DNA of 64,000 nucleotides from Flavobacteriaceae bacterium. GTDB lineage: Bacteria; Bacteroidota; Bacteroidia; Flavobacteriales; Flavobacteriaceae. Shown in pieces: positions 63,378 to 64,000 of the stretch. Position 1 is the first letter of the stretch, and each line of letters opens with the position of its first letter. Below the pieces are notes generated by a model, which did not search any database, had not been told where the DNA came from, and saw only the letters and a program-made list of their open reading frames with translations. The stretch lies in the NCBI GenBank assembly GCA_018401115.1, contig JAGYKX010000005.1:806001-870000 (forward strand). Direction: 5' to 3'. The translations under genes were made by a program, and so were the position numbers.

Positions 63378-64000
63378 ATGGCTACCGATACAATAACACC
63401 CACCAAAGACAAGCCTAAGGCAGGAAAGCCAAAATGGTTAAGGGTTAAACTCCCCACCGGTCAGAAATACACCCAACTTAGAAGTTTGGTTGATAAATAT
63501 GATTTACATACCATTTGTACTTCCGGAAGCTGCCCAAATATGGGTGAATGTTGGGGAGAAGGTACGGCAACATTTATGATCTTAGGAAATATTTGTACCA
63601 GGTCTTGCGGATTTTGCGGTGTTAAAACGGGGAGACCTGAAACAGTAGATTGGGAAGAACCTGAGAAAGTGGCACGTTCTATTCAAATAATGGGTATAAA
63701 ACACGCTGTAATTACTTCCGTAGACAGAGATGACCTTCAAGATATGGGGTCTATTATATGGGAAGAAACAGTGGGCGCTATTCGCAGGTTAAATCCAACA
63801 ACGACTTTGGAAACACTTATTCCTGATTTTCAAGGAATCACAAGACACTTAGACAGAATTGTCAGGGCTAATCCTGAGGTGGTTTCTCACAATATGGAAA
63901 CCGTTAAAAGACTTACGAGAGCCGTAAGAATTCAAGCCAAATACGAGAAGAGTTTGGAGGTACTAGCCTATCTTAAAAAAGCTGGGATTAACAGAACTAA
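63378..64000 (+). CDS. lipA: Lipoyl synthase (5' part, cut by window end)
   Basis: Radical SAM enzyme that inserts two sulfurs into octanoyl groups. From ATG 63378 the frame is open to the window edge (about 207 codons, so the family's C-terminal third is missing). It is absent from the ORF track because no stop is in view. The auxiliary-cluster cysteines are in CTSGSCPNMGECWG and the SAM cluster CxxxCxxC is CTRSCGFCG. WEEPEKVARSIQIMGIKHAV follows as usual. Confidence 0.96.
   Translation, partial: MATDTITPTKDKPKAGKPKWLRVKLPTGQKYTQLRSLVDKYDLHTICTSGSCPNMGECWGEGTATFMILGNICTRSCGFCGVKTGRPETVDWEEPEKVARSIQIMGIKHAVITSVDRDDLQDMGSIIWEETVGAIRRLNPTTTLETLIPDFQGITRHLDRIVRANPEVVSHNMETVKRLTRAVRIQAKYEKSLEVLAYLKKAGINRT

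Overview
The window is about 64 kb of AT-rich chromosome from a member of the Bacteroidota, most likely a marine-type Flavobacteriaceae. Several things support this. PorP/SprF type IX secretion proteins are present. Many genes have the bacteroidete -7 promoter box TAnnTTTG, and most genes lack a Shine-Dalgarno sequence. rpsU is a striking exception, with an 11-base anti-SD match. A DUF3467 gene follows rpoC, and the families DUF5916, TIGR03643/DUF2805, DUF4369 and PASTA-only protein are all typical of this group. I cannot name a genus from the sequence alone.

Layout. 1-10.5 kb: a decayed PorP/SprF gene, small membrane and conserved proteins, S1/P1 nuclease, a DUF5916 outer-membrane protein, a HAD phosphatase, a DUF819 permease, a DUF4369 lipoprotein, then idi-queD-manA and an intact PorP/SprF. 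10.8-12.4 kb: prfC. 12.4-27.7 kb: the large minus-strand gene-expression block, read as rpsU, xerC, hpf, tRNA-Thr, tRNA-Tyr, tRNA-Gly, tRNA-Thr, tuf, tRNA-Trp, secE, nusG, rplK, rplA, rplJ, rplL, rpoB, rpoC, DUF3467. 27.7-32.8 kb: acyl-CoA dehydrogenase, a helix-hairpin-helix protein, an alanine/sodium symporter, and an operon of rhodanese, PspC and a K+ channel that carries a one-base frameshift. 33-34 kb: MarR and YceI. 34.1-40.9 kb: a complete trp operon (trpEGDCFBA) behind a classic attenuator with a Trp-Trp-Trp leader peptide. 41-50 kb: an M20 peptidase, YaaA, an RluD-type synthase, a PASTA protein, ddl, coaD, NUDIX, pyrE, an SRPBCC protein and birA. 49.7-54.5 kb: rsfS-ftsH-LUD-cdsA-psd-ACBP, a tight run ending in phospholipid synthesis and an acyl-CoA-binding protein. 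54.5-64 kb: a sterol-desaturase-family enzyme, valS, DUF1573, an aminotransferase, murB, an ECF sigma/anti-sigma pair, a Cys-rich small protein, a second ECF sigma and the 5' part of lipA.

How it fits together. This is mainly core chromosome: transcription and translation machinery, tryptophan synthesis, cell-wall and lipid precursors. I saw no insertion sequence, prophage, CRISPR array or defence island. I found no convincing undescribed multi-gene system. The most interesting signals are regulatory: the trp attenuator, the rpsU Shine-Dalgarno, an attenuator-like hairpin between rplL and rpoB, leaderless-looking promoters, and terminator-like hairpins at the start of the helix-hairpin-helix gene. 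There are also two decay events, in the PorP/SprF remnant and the K+ channel.
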